From NCBI RefSeq assembly GCF_000011225.1, contig NC_004432.1, positions 496,001 through 560,000 on the forward strand: a stretch of DNA of 64,000 nt, given 5' to 3'. Position 1 is the stretch's first letter. Every line of letters begins with the position of its first letter. Positions 24,174 through 36,397 of the stretch are shown here, piece by piece. The translations under genes were made by a program, and so were the position numbers. The notes beneath the pieces were generated by a model. The model did not search any database, was not told the origin of the DNA, and saw only the letters and a program-made list of their open reading frames with translations. Source of the DNA: Malacoplasma penetrans HF-2 (GTDB lineage Bacteria > Bacillota_I > Bacilli_A > Mycoplasmatales > Mycoplasmoidaceae).

Positions 24174-24534
24174 TGGTTAATGATAGTTGGTTGCTATAAG
24201 TTTCTTATAGAGGAAAGTCCATGCTAGCACTATCTGAGATGATAGTAGTGTTTGTTGCAGGTATATAAAAAATAAAACCTGGAAGATTTACTCTTACGAC
24301 ACAACAAAACCTAAAATGGTTGCATTATGGTTGAGTTGTATAAAGTGCCACAGAGACGAGCAAAGAAGAAATTCTTGATATGAAACGCGGTAAACTCCAC
24401 AAGCTAGAAACCTAAATTTGGTAAGGGAACTGGTTATAAAAGAATTCAATTTTATAAACGGAAGAATGTATGTTCTTAGATAAATAACCAACGTCTAGAT
24501 AATAGATACAGAACATGGCTTATTTCATTGACTT
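24174..24534 (+). ncRNA. rnpB: RNase P RNA (type B-like)
   Basis: The conserved blocks are present in order: GAGGAAAGTCCATGC (P4 5' strand region) near 24213, ACAGAGACGAG near 24350, GAAACGCGGTAAACTCC near 24382 and the 3' ACAGAACATGGCTTA near 24508 that pairs with the 5' P4 strand. GTTAATGA (24176-24183) pairs with TCATTGAC (24525-24532) to close P1. The ribozyme removes tRNA 5' leaders. The ends are set by P1 and are good to a few nucleotides. The minus-strand ORF across it is a shadow. Confidence 0.95.
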
Positions 24535-24567
24535 AGTATAGGGATTATCTCCCTATACTTTTTTTAT
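24535..24567 (+). terminator. Terminator of rnpB
   Basis: AGTATAGGGA and TCCCTATACT form a 10-bp stem with a 5-nt loop and a seven-T tail. Confidence 0.92.
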
Positions 24568-24707
24568 TTCTTCTTTAGAAAAAAATTAGGTAAAATATAC
24601 TTATAAACTATAATTTTTTATATATTTAATATATTCAAATTTTCAAGATTTTATATAATTGTTAATTATTTTAAACAGTTGTTTATTAGGTTAAAAGTTA
24701 TTAGATT

Positions 24708-27365
24708 ATGTTAGTAAAAAGTAAATTAAGAAAAATTATCTCATTAAGTGTTGTATCTTCTACTACTCTAATTTCAGGGTCTGCTATTTTAGGTGTTTAT
24801 TCTTCGAGTTTAAATACTAATTATAATGGTGGTAACAATGTTTCAAAAGATACAAGTGATACAAGTACAGAAACATTTTTAGACCAACAGTTATCTTCAT
24901 TAGAAATTCCTTCAAGCTATTATTCTATTGATGCAAATCAATATTATAACAGTTTGAATTTATCTACTTTAATTTCTGATTATAGTAATAGTTTAAGAAA
25001 AGAAACTGTAGCTAACCTTATTAATAAGATTAAAGAAAAAAATACAACTTTTTCAACTTCAGATTTAAATAAGGATATTTTATATTTTTTAAAAAACATT
25101 TATAACAAACTAAATGGTAAAGTTTCTCTTGTAATTGAAAAGAGTGATTTTAGTGCAACAGATTCTACAGTTTCATTTGAATACTTAGTTAAGCTAACAA
25201 ACAATAGTAGCACTACTACTTCATTTAATATTAATAATCAAAGTTTTTATATTCCAGCTGGTAAATCTAAAACTTTAGAAATTAAAGCAGATAATCAAAA
25301 CTTCTATTTTGGAATTACTAAAAACTATAATAATTATTATTTAAATTGAAACACTAATGTAACTTTTAAATTTGATGACCAAGAATATTTATTTGAAAGT
25401 TTTTCATTTACAAACAATGATTATTCAATTGCTATTCAAACTTCAGTTAATGGAATAACTTCTTCTAATAGCTACAAAGAAATTTCTACACAAGAAGCAT
25501 ATTTTAATAATCTATCTGAAGATAGTTTAAAAACAAATATAGATTCTTATTTATCTAGTAACTTAGAGTTATCTTTAAGCATGTTAGGTTATTTAACACC
25601 TATTGTTGCTGATTTAAACACAAATACAAACCTAAATGCATTATTAACTAAACAAAGTGAAAATATAGCTAAGTTAGTTCTTAAATTACTTGCAATCGAA
25701 GAAACTAATGCAAATTACAATTCATATGTAAAATTATTTTCTGATTTATTAGGAAGCACAGATTCATTATTAACTGTAATTGGAAATAACAATATTGCTA
25801 TTTCTAATTTAATAGCACTATTAATTGATGACCCTACAATTTCAAGTGATGTAATTTATACATATATTAAAAATATTAATGGTAATTTAAGTGATGAACA
25901 ATTAGTAGAACAAAAAGAATCTATTAAAGGTTTAATTTCATTCTTTGTAACTTCAATGGGTTCTTCTAGTACTATTGATTTAAACTTTGTTAATAAATTA
26001 ATTGAAACAGTATTTAATAAATCTACAACTACACTTTCTTTAGTTTCTTATTTATTTACTAATAGTGCAGATGATTTAATCAATATGCTTACAACTAATG
26101 AAAGCACAAAGCAAACTTATCAAATGTATTTTAAATTTGTTGGTTTATTAGTTAATGATCCTACTAAATTAATATTTGATCAATTATTGTCATCTGAAGG
26201 TAAACAATTATTATCAGATATTTTAAACTCAATGATGGGGATGAATGCTGTTCAAGGGGATAATAGTAATTCTTTAATATTATCTTTAGTACAACAAATT
26301 GTAAGTCCTTCTAATAGCAATTTAAACCCTAGTAATTTACAAACTTTATTAACTGATTTAGTTGTTCCATTATTAAAATTTTTAAGTGATAGTAATAACT
26401 ACACATTAAATAAAACATTTAATAGTATTTCATACAATCAAGAAGCTAAAAAGGTTTCATATAATTATGAAATTAAATTTGAGTTTAAAAATAATTTCTC
26501 ATTTAATATCAATTCAGTTTTAAACATTTTGCCAGATAGTTTAAAAATGGGTTCAACATCAGTTCCTAAATCAATTTTAGAATACATGTTGAAACAAGAT
26601 AATAAAGCAATGCAAATGACTATTACAAGTGGTGATAAGATTGTATTTACTTTCACTGGTAATAATGAACAAATTAATTTAAGTCCTGTTTCAAGCAATG
26701 GTAGCTATATTGCTAACTTTAATATCATGTATAAATTAGTAATGAGATTTGATATGCCAGGGTTATTTAACTCTATTACATCATTCTATAAAACTGGTAC
26801 ATGACATAGCATTGGTAATTCTATTGTTAATGTATTAAAAGACTTTTTAAAATATTTTTTAATTAGAGATTATGAATTCTATGGAATGATATCTATTAAA
26901 GATTCTTCTACTATAATTTCTGATTATGATCCAAATGTTTATTTTGAAAATAATTACTTCAGTTGAAAACAACCTGAAAGTTCTTTCTTCACAGAATTAA
27001 AAAATAATATTACTTCAGTTGATAGTAATTCATATTCATTAAAATTAAATAACTATAATACATGGGGACAATCATCACCTAAATATGAAACTGTAACTGG
27101 AAGTAAACCAGTAATCTCTGATGAATACCAAAAAACAATTCAAGAAAAAGTAATGGAATATTATTCAGATATAACACCTATTATTAAAATAACTCCAGAA
27201 GTTAATTCAAATATGCCAATAAAATTTATAGGTATTAATTTAAGTAGTATTCAAATTACTTTAGTTAAAATTCAAGTATGATTCCCATACAGTGTAATAG
27301 ATAAATCAGATCCAAGTAATTTATCATTCTCAAATTACTTTAGTGTTGAAATTAACTTAAGCTAA
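24708..27365 (+). CDS. Large exported protein, paralogue of the lipoprotein at 37074
   Basis: 885 residues, TAA at 27363-27365. The N-terminus MLVKSKLRKIISLSVVSSTT is basic then hydrophobic to about residue 32, a Sec signal or anchor without a lipobox Cys. The body is rich in Asn, Ser and Leu with few charged clusters. A region around 25290-25410 (NFYFGITKNYNNYYLNW, then TFKFDDQEY) aligns by eye with NNNFYLAW and TVTFNNQSF of the 37074 gene, so the two are paralogues. The C-terminal half contains long helical stretches. No known domain was recognised. It is probably a surface protein; function is unknown. A terminator follows. Confidence 0.85.
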
Positions 27366-27372
27366 TATATGA

Positions 27373-27415
27373 AACAAAAGAGAATAATTGTTAGATTATT
27401 CTCTTTTGTTATTTT
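27373..27415 (+). terminator. Terminator after the exported protein
   Basis: AACAAAAGAGAATAAT pairs with ATTATTCTCTTTTGTT (16 bp, 6-nt loop), followed by ATTTT. Confidence 0.8.
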
Positions 27416-27540
27416 CTAAATATATTAAATAAATTATGTATTATATCGAATTTTTTTCTTGAGTCAATAGAGAGTAATATTTAAATACAAACTTTTATTA
27501 TACATTAATATTTTATATTTGATTTAATTTTTTTATAAAT

Positions 27541-27546
27541 TATAAT
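27541..27546 (+). promoter_or_regulatory. Likely -10 box of the acidic coiled-coil protein gene
   Basis: TATAAT lies 32 nt before the ATG at 27578. Confidence 0.45.
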
Positions 27547-27577
27547 TAAATGTATATTGGTTAAAAAGGTAATTTAC

Positions 27578-30139
27578 ATGAAATTTAAAAATTTATTAGT
27601 ATCAGAAGATAACCAACTAGTTTTAAGTGATTATGGTTTAACTGAAGATGAAGTTGAGGTTCTAGACCTTAACAAATCTTTAGCAGATGTTGTGGAAGAT
27701 CAAGAACTTCAACAATTTATTGTTGAAAGTTCTATTGATCCACAAAAAATTTACATTTATTGTGTAAAAGAAGATTTTGGGAATAATGATCAATTATTAG
27801 AAGATATTCCTAACATTAAAGTACTTGGGAAGGCACTTAAAAAATTATTTAAGAAATTACCTAATATTTACTTCTTTGTATATAATGTTTATTTAAAAAA
27901 TGAAGATGTTATCAACCCTGAATTAGCTCCATTAGAAGCATCAGAAGTTGAAGCTAATGAAGTTAGTTATGAACCAGTTACTGAAGAAGAAATGGTTTAT
28001 GAAGAACAACCTGTAGCAGAAGAAGAATATGAAGTAGTAAATGAAGATTTACCACAATATGAAGAAGTAGCTGCTTCTAATGAAGAATTCTTACCTCAAG
28101 AAGAAGCTATTGTTTCTAATGAAAACTTACCATCACAAGAAGAAGTACTAGTTTTTAATGATGATCTACCACCATATGAAGAAGCAGTTGTTTCTAATGA
28201 AGACTTGCCAATGCAAGAAGAAGTAGTTAATGAACTACCTGAAAATGACCAACTACCAGATTATCCTCAACAAGACAATGTTGAAGTTGTAGGTCCAGAA
28301 TCATTTGATGATTCAGTAACAAATTTTGTTTCTGAAGATGGAATGAATCAACCTGAATATGTTCAAGATGAAGATAAACTAGCAGTTGAAACTGTAGGTG
28401 AAGCAATTGAAGCTTATGAAGAAGTTCAACCAGAAGAAGTTGTTGAATCTAATGAACTTCCAGTTGAAGAAAAAGATTTCAACCTAGAACAACAAGAAGC
28501 TTATGCACAATCTTTTGATGCAGAAGAACTTGAAAGCATTGTTGATGATGGTATGGATGACTGAGCTAACAGTGATGATGAACAAGTAAAACAATACATT
28601 TTAGAAAACAATGATATTCAAGCAGAATCAACTGAACCTGCTGAATTATTTAATGAACCTGAAATGTTATTAGATCAAAGTCTTCCAACAAATGAAGTTG
28701 CAATTTCAGATTCAATTGAAGAAGTAGCTGCTGAAAATAACTTAGCTCAAGAAACTGGTGAATCAACAGTTGTATATGATGATGGTGAATCAAGTCTTGA
28801 AATGCCAGCAACTTTCTTTGACACTGAAAATGAAGAAGAAATCACATATGAAGATTACAATGAATTTGTAAATGACTATGAATTAAATATTCATGCTTTA
28901 AAATCTATTTATGATTTCATTTGAAGAATTCTTGTACTAAACAACTACAACCTAAAATTAAATGACTTATTATACATTGCAGTTAATAACTTAGATGCAT
29001 TCTCAATTGGACAAAGTGATTTTGTTAGACAAACTGCAAACAAAGCTGAATCATTATTTGATTTAATCTTACAATTGGATATTAAATTAGAATTTAATAA
29101 CTCATTATTCTACATTTATTTAGCTGAATTCTTTAAAATTAATGGAAACAAGATTGTTGTTAATGAAAAATTCTTGGATACAATTTCTATTTGAGTAAAC
29201 AAAAATTCAAAAGAAAAATTCATTGCTCAAATTGAACAATTCATGAACTACAGTACAATTTACAATAAAAAAATTGTATTCTCATACTTTATTGAATTAG
29301 CAAACTATGTAAAAGGTCGTTTACCTTCAATCAACTCAAACATTACTTTAATTGATGTTCACAGATTGTTAAACAACCCATACAACAAAGTAAGAAAAGA
29401 AAACATCTTTGGTTTCATGGTTCAAAAAATTAACCAAATTCTTGAAGCTAATGGTGTAGTTATTGAAATGTACTTAGTTAAAACTCCTGATAGTATGTTT
29501 GGAGTTGAAATTAACCAACCTTCAGAATTAGCAAGTGAAAGTTGAAAAACTCAATTAGCACTTCTATACAAAAAATTAATTCAAAATATTCATGATTACA
29601 TCTTATTAAAAGGTAATAGAGAAGTTGAAATCTTCAATATCTTCTTAGATATTAGAGACTTAAGAATGTACCAAGATGTAGCAGAAAATAGAAATGTATT
29701 ATCACCTGAAACTATTAGTGTTGCACCTAATAACAATGATGTAAACTTCTTAACAATTGGTGATGAATTAAGTAGAAATGATTCTATTGTTCCATCTCAA
29801 AATAACAATGGAAATCAATACAGTTATATCAACCCAACAAACTATGTTCAAAATTTAGAAAGAGGAATTCCAATGGAAAGAAAATTTGGTAATTTAAATA
29901 ATAATGTTGTAAACAACACATCTGACAACTTAATGTTCCCTAATGAAACTACAGTAAACACAAGTAGTGAAGATGCTTTAAGAGAAAAATATGCATCAAA
30001 ATTCAATGTAGCTGAATTTGAAAGCTCAATGTCTAGACGTATTGAAGAATACGAAAGAAAAATTAAAAACAATATTTCCAGAATTGAAGCTGAAAGAAAA
30101 CAGCTAAGGGAAAAAATGGAAGAATTAAAGAACATTTAA
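27578..30139 (+). CDS. Large acidic protein with tandem repeats and C-terminal coiled coil
   Basis: 853 residues from ATG 27578 (AAAAAGGT upstream), TAA at 30137. Residues 1-110 form a small domain of unknown type. Residues about 125-390 are extremely Glu-rich with Pro, including a tandem 13-residue repeat. Residues about 430-700 are a Leu/Ile/Asn-rich helical region. Residues about 800-853 (SMSRRIEEYERKIKNNISRI onward) are a coiled coil. No signal or membrane segment, so it is cytoplasmic. Acidic, Pro-bearing, coiled-coil proteins are typical of mollicute cytoskeletal and terminal-organelle components; that role here is inference from composition, not homology. Confidence 0.85.
28040..28230 (+). 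repeat. In-frame 39-bp tandem repeat (13 residues), about 4.8 units
   Basis: Four full units of the pattern N-E/D-x-L-P-x-x-E-E-x-x-V-S (NEDLPQYEEVAAS, NEEFLPQEEAIVS, NENLPSQEEVLVF, NDDLPPYEEAVVS) and a partial fifth lie in the acidic segment of the host gene. Units have diverged at the DNA level. Confidence 0.8.
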
Positions 30140-30157
30140 TTTAAGTTAAATTTTCTT

Positions 30158-30274
30158 ATGGTTAATACTCGAAAACAAGAACTGCTAGATAAAAAACAAG
30201 CTAGTAGAAGACGCAGAATCAAAAAAGAGTTAAGAGAATTAAATCCCTATGTAACTAGAAAAGTGATCTTTTAA
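30158..30274 (+). CDS. Possible small basic protein, 38 aa
   Basis: ATG at 30158, 18 nt after the acidic-protein gene, to TAA 30272-30274. The product (MVNTRKQELLDKKQASRRRR...) is highly basic, unlike random AT-rich DNA, and would fit an RNA-binding peptide. There is no clear RBS, and the stop codon lies within the terminator loop. Either a real small gene at the operon end or chance. Confidence 0.4.
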   Translation: MVNTRKQELLDKKQASRRRRIKKELRELNPYVTRKVIF

Positions 30275-30293
30275 AATCACTTTTTTTATTGGA
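30256..30293 (+). terminator. Intrinsic terminator
   Basis: AAGTGAT and ATCACTT pair around an 8-nt loop holding the stop of the small ORF, followed by a T run. Confidence 0.75.
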
Positions 30294-30316
30294 AGTATTT
30301 AATAAAAACTAAAATG

Positions 30317-30354
30317 AAAAGATTGAATTTTAAATAATTCAATCTTTTTTATTT
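30317..30354. terminator. Second terminator-like hairpin
   Basis: AAAAGATTGAATT pairs with AATTCAATCTTTT, followed by T residues. The symmetric A and T flanks would let it work in both directions. Confidence 0.65.
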
Positions 30355-30582
30355 CTTCTTTTTAATAAGTGGTAGTTGTTATAAAAGTTATTTCAAAATA
30401 GATTGTGAGCTTTAGATTTGTATTATTGAATAGATAATGAAGTTACTAAACTAATTTATCTATTTGATTTAATAAGCATATTAATATCACTAACTTAGTT
30501 ACAAAAAATGAAAATGAGATGAATATGTATAAATATTTATTACTAATTAAAAGTATGTTATTTACACGGTTAATATAGAAGC
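30355..30582. other. Gene-free spacer with an inverted repeat
   Basis: About 230 bp with no ORF. AATAGATAA (about 30428) pairs with TTATCTATT (about 30456) around a 17-nt loop. No promoter, tRNA or known RNA was recognised. Confidence 0.4.
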
Positions 30583-30617
30583 AAAAAACCTAGTCTCATA
30601 AAGGACTAGGTTTTTAT
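30583..30617 (-). terminator. Terminator of the Abi-family gene (bidirectional)
   Basis: AAAACCTAGTC and GACTAGGTTTT form a stem that abuts the minus-strand stop at 30614-30616. On the minus strand it ends in a T run. Confidence 0.8.
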
Positions 30618-31435
30618 ACTTTTAATATTTCTTTATAGTAGTTTAAGAAGATCAACTTAATGATTCTTTGATATTCTTGCTTGTTGTTTAAAGTCTTTTT
30701 AAACACTGCTAAGTTTTTATTAACATCTTTAATAAGATATTTAACTTTTTCATTATCCATTTTCTCTAGAAATTTTTTTAAAGAAAAAATTGAACCTGAA
30801 ACATTTGTAGAGATAATATCTATTTCTTTCTTTTCAATAGGGAAATCAAATAAATCTTTTTTAAGTGAGAATCTTTTATTGTTTTTATCATCCCTAATTT
30901 TAATTATTGTTTTATTATGAGCAACTGCATTTCTTAATATTATTAAAAACTTTATTAAGTTAGAAAAGATTCCAATTGGGAAACCTAAGTGGTAAGCAAT
31001 TTTGTTTCTTATGCTTGAATTAAAAGCTAGCATTAGATTTACAAATTCTCCAAAGGTTAAAGAAAAGATTAATTCATCAATAGAAACATTTGTTAAGTTT
31101 TTTCTAACTAATATATCATATGGGTTTTTACCTTGGATGTTTTTATCATAGTGGTCTAAATCAATTAAATAAGAAGCAGAATCAGTTAAATATTTTTCTT
31201 TATAAATAAAAATGAAATTAGATTTTAATTCTCTTTCTATTTTTAAGATTCATGGGAATATAGTGTTTTTTAAATTGATATCTAATCAGTATAAACAAAT
31301 CTTAGTATTGAAACTATTGTGGTTATCTTTAAAGATTCAATTTAAATCATTTTCTATTTTCCAAATATTATGCTTTGTATCAATTTTATTTGGGTTATAT
31401 TTTTTCTTTTTAAATTTCAATATTTTTATATTCAT
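30614..31435 (-). CDS. Abi_2-family protein (AbiD/AbiF-like, HEPN RNase motif)
   Basis: 273 residues from ATG at 31435 reading leftwards; TGA-Trp codons at 31337, 31286 and 31250 (plus coordinates) hide the N-terminal half from standard-code translation. The C-terminal half matches Abi_2: FSLTFGEFVNLML, then KIAYHLGF, then LRNAVAH, where R168-N-x3-H173 is the Rx4-6H motif of HEPN ribonucleases. An ErxxKS-like segment (KIERELKSNF) lies upstream, as in the family. Abi_2 proteins of lactococci abort phage infection; a defence or RNase-toxin role here is inferred from the family. It stands alone between two terminators, with no antitoxin visible beside it. Confidence 0.8.
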
Positions 31436-31457
31436 ATTAAATAAAGTACCACTTAAT

Positions 31458-31499
31458 AAAAAACCCCTGAGATTATTTTTCAATAATTACTCAGGAACT
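31458..31499 (-). terminator. Terminator of plsY (minus strand)
   Basis: CCTGAG...ATTATT pairs with AATAAT...CTCAGG with a 2-nt bulge. On the minus strand the stem is followed by GGTTTTTTATT. Confidence 0.75.
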
Positions 31500-31559
31500 A
31501 CTCTTTAATAATAAGTTATTTTTTAAAAAATTCCACTATTTTCAACTTATTGAAAAAAA

Positions 31560-32378
31560 TTAGTGAGTATTAGTTTTTTTAGCGAAAGCTTTTCTTTCTT
31601 CTCCTTTTATTAATCTAACAATGTTTTCTTTGTGACGATAAATTACTAAAACTGCAGTTAATAGTTCTAATAAAAAAGTTACTAATATATATCATCAATT
31701 AAGTGAATAATTAAAAATAGCAGCGATTTCAAAAGGTCTATTAAATGGAGGGATTGGATTAATATTTGCTTGTGCAACATCTAACATATAAAAATAATTT
31801 AAATGAGGAATTAGTGATCAAATTGGTAAAAGGAAAACAGTTACAATTGATGCTAATGAAACATATTTAGAAATTAAACAAATTGATCAGAAAAGAACAA
31901 AACAAATAAAGAACATTCAAGGACTAATACTTGCAGCAAATCCAGCTGCACTTGAAACTCCTTTACCACCTGAATATTTTTTTGCTTCTTCAAAATTAAA
32001 CTTAGTTTTAAATAAAGTATAAAAATAAAAACAAGGGAAACAATGTCCAATAATTGCAGCAAATCCACCAAGATAAATAATTACACCTGCATTTGCATAA
32101 GCTGATTCATCACCAATTGAATATCTTAAAGCTTTATATATTAATAGACAAACAAATGTAGAAAATCAAGATTTGAAAAAATCTAAGACCATTACAATTG
32201 CCCCACTTATTCTTCCTAAATTTCTTGTGACATTAGTAGCTCCTACATTTCCAGAACCTAAAGTTCTAATGTCTACACCTTGAGATTTAGAAATCAAAAT
32301 TCCAAATAATATATTCCCAATAAAATATCCTATAAATAAAAACAAGATAATAATTCCAATTAAATTTCCTATATTCAT
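31560..32378 (-). CDS. plsY: Glycerol-3-phosphate acyltransferase PlsY
   Basis: 272 residues, very hydrophobic with several membrane helices. Motif [15 protein letters not shown] (about residues 42-56) and motif [11 protein letters not shown] (about 140-150) match the conserved PlsY glycine-rich motifs; the catalytic/phosphate-binding region is intact. It transfers acyl groups from acyl-phosphate to glycerol-3-phosphate at the inner membrane face, the first step of phospholipid synthesis. The C-terminus is charged. It is consistent with acpP, pgsA and fakA elsewhere in the window. Start ATG at 32378; stop TAA at 31560. Confidence 0.93.
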
Positions 32379-32451
32379 AGAGATCCTATTAATTTTTTGA
32401 TTTATGAATTATATTTTATTTTATATTTTGAAATCCAAGCAAAAATAATAA

Positions 32452-32488
32452 AATAAAAAACCAAACTCATAATCAAGTTTGGTTTTGT
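32452..32488 (-). terminator. Terminator of rpmB (bidirectional shape)
   Basis: AAACCAAACT pairs with AGTTTGGTTT; the minus strand then reads TTTTTTATTTT. It lies 26 nt beyond the rpmB stop. Confidence 0.85.
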
Positions 32489-32513
32489 TATAAACTAAAA
32501 ATAACTTAGATAA

Positions 32514-32762
32514 TTATTTAGGGCTGTTTTGACCATAAACTTTAGCAGGTTTTGAGTAGTCAACTTTAACCACTTTATTATTTTTCTTTAGACCCTTTAA
32601 AGTTCTTGCAGTAACTTTCACTTCCACTATATTATTATTTTCATCATAGATTTTAACTTTTTGTAAGTTTAAATCTCATCTTCTTCTACTGTGGTTTAAT
32701 GCGTGTGAACGAGTATTACCAGTCATTGCCCTTTTTTTAGTTATTTGATCTACTTTTGCCAT
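32514..32762 (-). CDS. rpmB: 50S ribosomal protein L28
   Basis: 82 residues, [36 protein letters not shown]; the GN(K/T)xSHAxxxTxRxWxxN pattern identifies L28, with its Trp encoded by TGA. The C-terminal [10 protein letters not shown] also fits the family. It is a large-subunit protein. It is a single gene with its own terminator, divergent from asnS across a 209-bp spacer. It is missed under the standard code because of the TGA. Confidence 0.93.
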
Positions 32763-32971
32763 AATTTATTCCTAATATAATAATCTTTAAAGTTTTCATT
32801 TAAGTAATAAAAAACTACAAATAACATTATATAATAAATAATGATTTTTTAAATATTTTATTAGATAAAAATTTTGATGTTTGAAAACTTCATTATTAAT
32901 TTATTATATAAAATGTTAAATTTATATTTTTTAAAAATAAAAAACAAATAAAACAAGGACAAATAAATATT
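32763..32971. promoter_or_regulatory. Divergent promoter region between rpmB and asnS
   Basis: About 209 bp, extremely AT-rich, between divergently read genes. Several TATAAT-like strings lie on both strands (for example near 32829 and 32901). I cannot assign individual start points. Confidence 0.4.
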
Positions 32972-34333
32972 ATGGAAACAGTAGCAGTTAGAGATATATT
33001 TAAAAACTATAAAGAGTTTTCTAATGTTAAGTTAGTTGGTTGAGTTAGATCTAATCGTGACAATGGATCAATTGGGTTTATTTCATTTACAGATGGTAGT
33101 TGTATCCATTCAATCCAATTAGTTTATAAAAATGGTGAAACAAATAATTTTGAAGAAGCTAAATCTACAAGAACTGGAAGTGCTATTTTAGTTGAAGGTG
33201 TTGTAGTTGAATCTAAACAACCAAACCAAAGTTTTGAAATTAAAGTAACTAATTTTATTTTATTAAAACAAGCAGATGAAGATTACCCTCTTCAAAAGAA
33301 AGAACATGGTGCTGAATTTTTAAGAACAATTGCACACTTAAGACAAAGAACTAATAAATATGGAACAATCATGAGATTGAGAAGTGAATTAGCTTTTGCT
33401 ATTCATAATTTCTTCCATCAAAATAATTTTGTTTGAGTAAGTTCTCCAATCATCACTTCAAATGATGCAGAAGGTGCTGGAGAAAACTTTTATGTAGATT
33501 CAAAAACTGTTAAAAACTTTTTTGGTAAAAATGCAAGTCTTACAGTTTCTGGTCAAATGCATGCTGAAGCTTATGCTCAATCATACAAAAGAGTTTATAC
33601 TTTTGGTCCAACATTTAGAGCTGAAAAATCTAATACTAATAGACATGTTTCAGAATTCTGAATGGTAGAACCAGAAATTGCTTTTTGTAACCTTGAACAA
33701 TTAATGTATTTAATTGAAGAATTTGTTAAGTATTTAATTAGATTTATTTTGAAGAACTGTAAAGATGAAATGACTTTCTTAAACAAGTTATCTAACAACA
33801 CATTATCTGAAAAACTTTTAAATGCTATTAGTCATCCATTTGAAAAAATTACTTATAAAAAAGCAATTGCTATTTTAAAAAGTGATGTTGCAAATAAAAA
33901 AGTTAAATTTGAAAATGAAAGCATCTATTTTGGAATGGATCTTAATAGTGAACATGAAAAATACTTATGTGAAAAAGTATTTAACAAACCATTATTTATC
34001 TATGACTATCCAGCTGAAATTAAAGCATTCTATATGAAAATGAATGCTGATGGAACAACAGTTGGGGCATGTGATTTATTAATGCCAGGAATTGGTGAAA
34101 TAGTTGGTGGTAGTGAAAGAGAAAGTGACTACACTAAACTAGTTAAGAAATGTACTAAAGCAAATATGAAAGTAGAAGATATTGAATGATACTTAGCATT
34201 AAGAAAATATGGGTATCATAAATCTGCTGGATTTGGTTTAGGGTTTGAAAGATTTTTAATGTATGTTACAGAATGTGAAAATGTTAAAGACACTATCCCA
34301 TTCCCAAGATCTTATGGATCATTAGATTTCTAG
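32972..34333 (+). CDS. asnS: Asparaginyl-tRNA synthetase
   Basis: 453 residues. The N-terminal OB fold is [10 protein letters not shown]... with [19 protein letters not shown]. Class II motif 2 is [21 protein letters not shown]-like (about residues 213-233) and motif 3 ends [14 protein letters not shown]. The Asn-type EFWMVEPE separates it from AspRS. It charges tRNA-Asn directly. pgsA starts 28 nt downstream and serS 10 nt after that, so the three may be cotranscribed. Confidence 0.96.
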
Positions 34334-34360
34334 TTTTATCAATTTAAGGATTTTTTAATA

Positions 34361-35014
34361 ATGAACTTTTTAAAGAATAAATTACATTTATTACCAAACA
34401 TCTTATCTATATTAAGAATTATTTTAACTATTGTAGTTTTAGTTTTACTTTTTATAGATTCTAATAATGTAATTTATTCTTTTTCTATTAACGACATTAA
34501 AACTGAAGTAAGCTCTACATTTTTAGCAAGTGGAATCATTTTTGTTGTTGCTTGTATTACTGATTTTCTAGATGGGTTTTTAGCAAGGAAATATAATTGG
34601 ATATCAGATTTTGGAAAAATTTGAGATGCAATTAGTGACAAAATTTTAACAACAAGTGTCTATATTTCTTTTGCAGTATTAAACTTAATTCCAATCTATT
34701 TTGTTTTAATAATGGTTTTTAGAGATTTTATTATAGATGGATATAGAATGTTTTCTAGTAAGCATGGAATTATTGTTCCTGCAAACTTCTTTGGAAAATC
34801 AAAAGCAGTATTACAAATGATTTCACTTATTTTAATTTTCTTTGTTTTCAATGAAAGTATAAATACTCATAATGTTTATTATTATTTAGTACAAAATTTA
34901 TTTGTTATCTTAGCAACAATATCTTCAGTAATTTCTGGAGTTATTTATGTTGTAAGTATTGAAAAGAAAATTAAAGAAATTAAAAAACAAAATAGTTCAG
35001 TTCAAGAAAGATAA
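34361..35014 (+). CDS. pgsA: CDP-diacylglycerol-glycerol-3-phosphate phosphatidyltransferase
   Basis: 217 residues with several membrane helices. The CDP-alcohol phosphatidyltransferase signature DGx2ARx8Gx3Dx3D is complete: DGFLARKYNWISDFGKIWD and then AISD (about residues 72-97). A TGA-Trp lies inside the motif. It makes phosphatidylglycerol-phosphate at the membrane. The start has RBS-like AAGGA about 10 nt upstream. It overlaps neither neighbour; serS begins 10 nt on. Confidence 0.9.
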
Positions 35015-35023
35015 GGTATTTTT

Positions 35024-36304
<1,281 letters not shown>

Positions 36305-36387
36305 AGTAGAAACTTTTATTATAATATCAAATTTTAAAAATTCTCAAAAAAATTTCAAAATTTTAATAATTTAATATTTTTTTACCT

Positions 36388-36393
36388 TATAAT
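36388..36393 (+). promoter_or_regulatory. -10 box of the candidate structured RNA
   Basis: TATAAT in a T-rich context, 5-7 nt before the first stem-loop of the proposed RNA. Confidence 0.5.
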
Positions 36394-36397
36394 ATTA

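Noticed and set aside
24294-24491. A minus-strand ORF of 65 codons.
   Set aside because: It lies entirely inside RNase P RNA, whose conserved sequence explains it.
31874-32071. A 65-codon minus-strand ORF within plsY.
   Set aside because: It is in a different frame from PlsY, whose two glycine motifs fix the true frame.
32763-32971. A replication origin (AT-rich intergenic region).
   Set aside because: No dnaA or dnaN nearby and no cluster of DnaA boxes.
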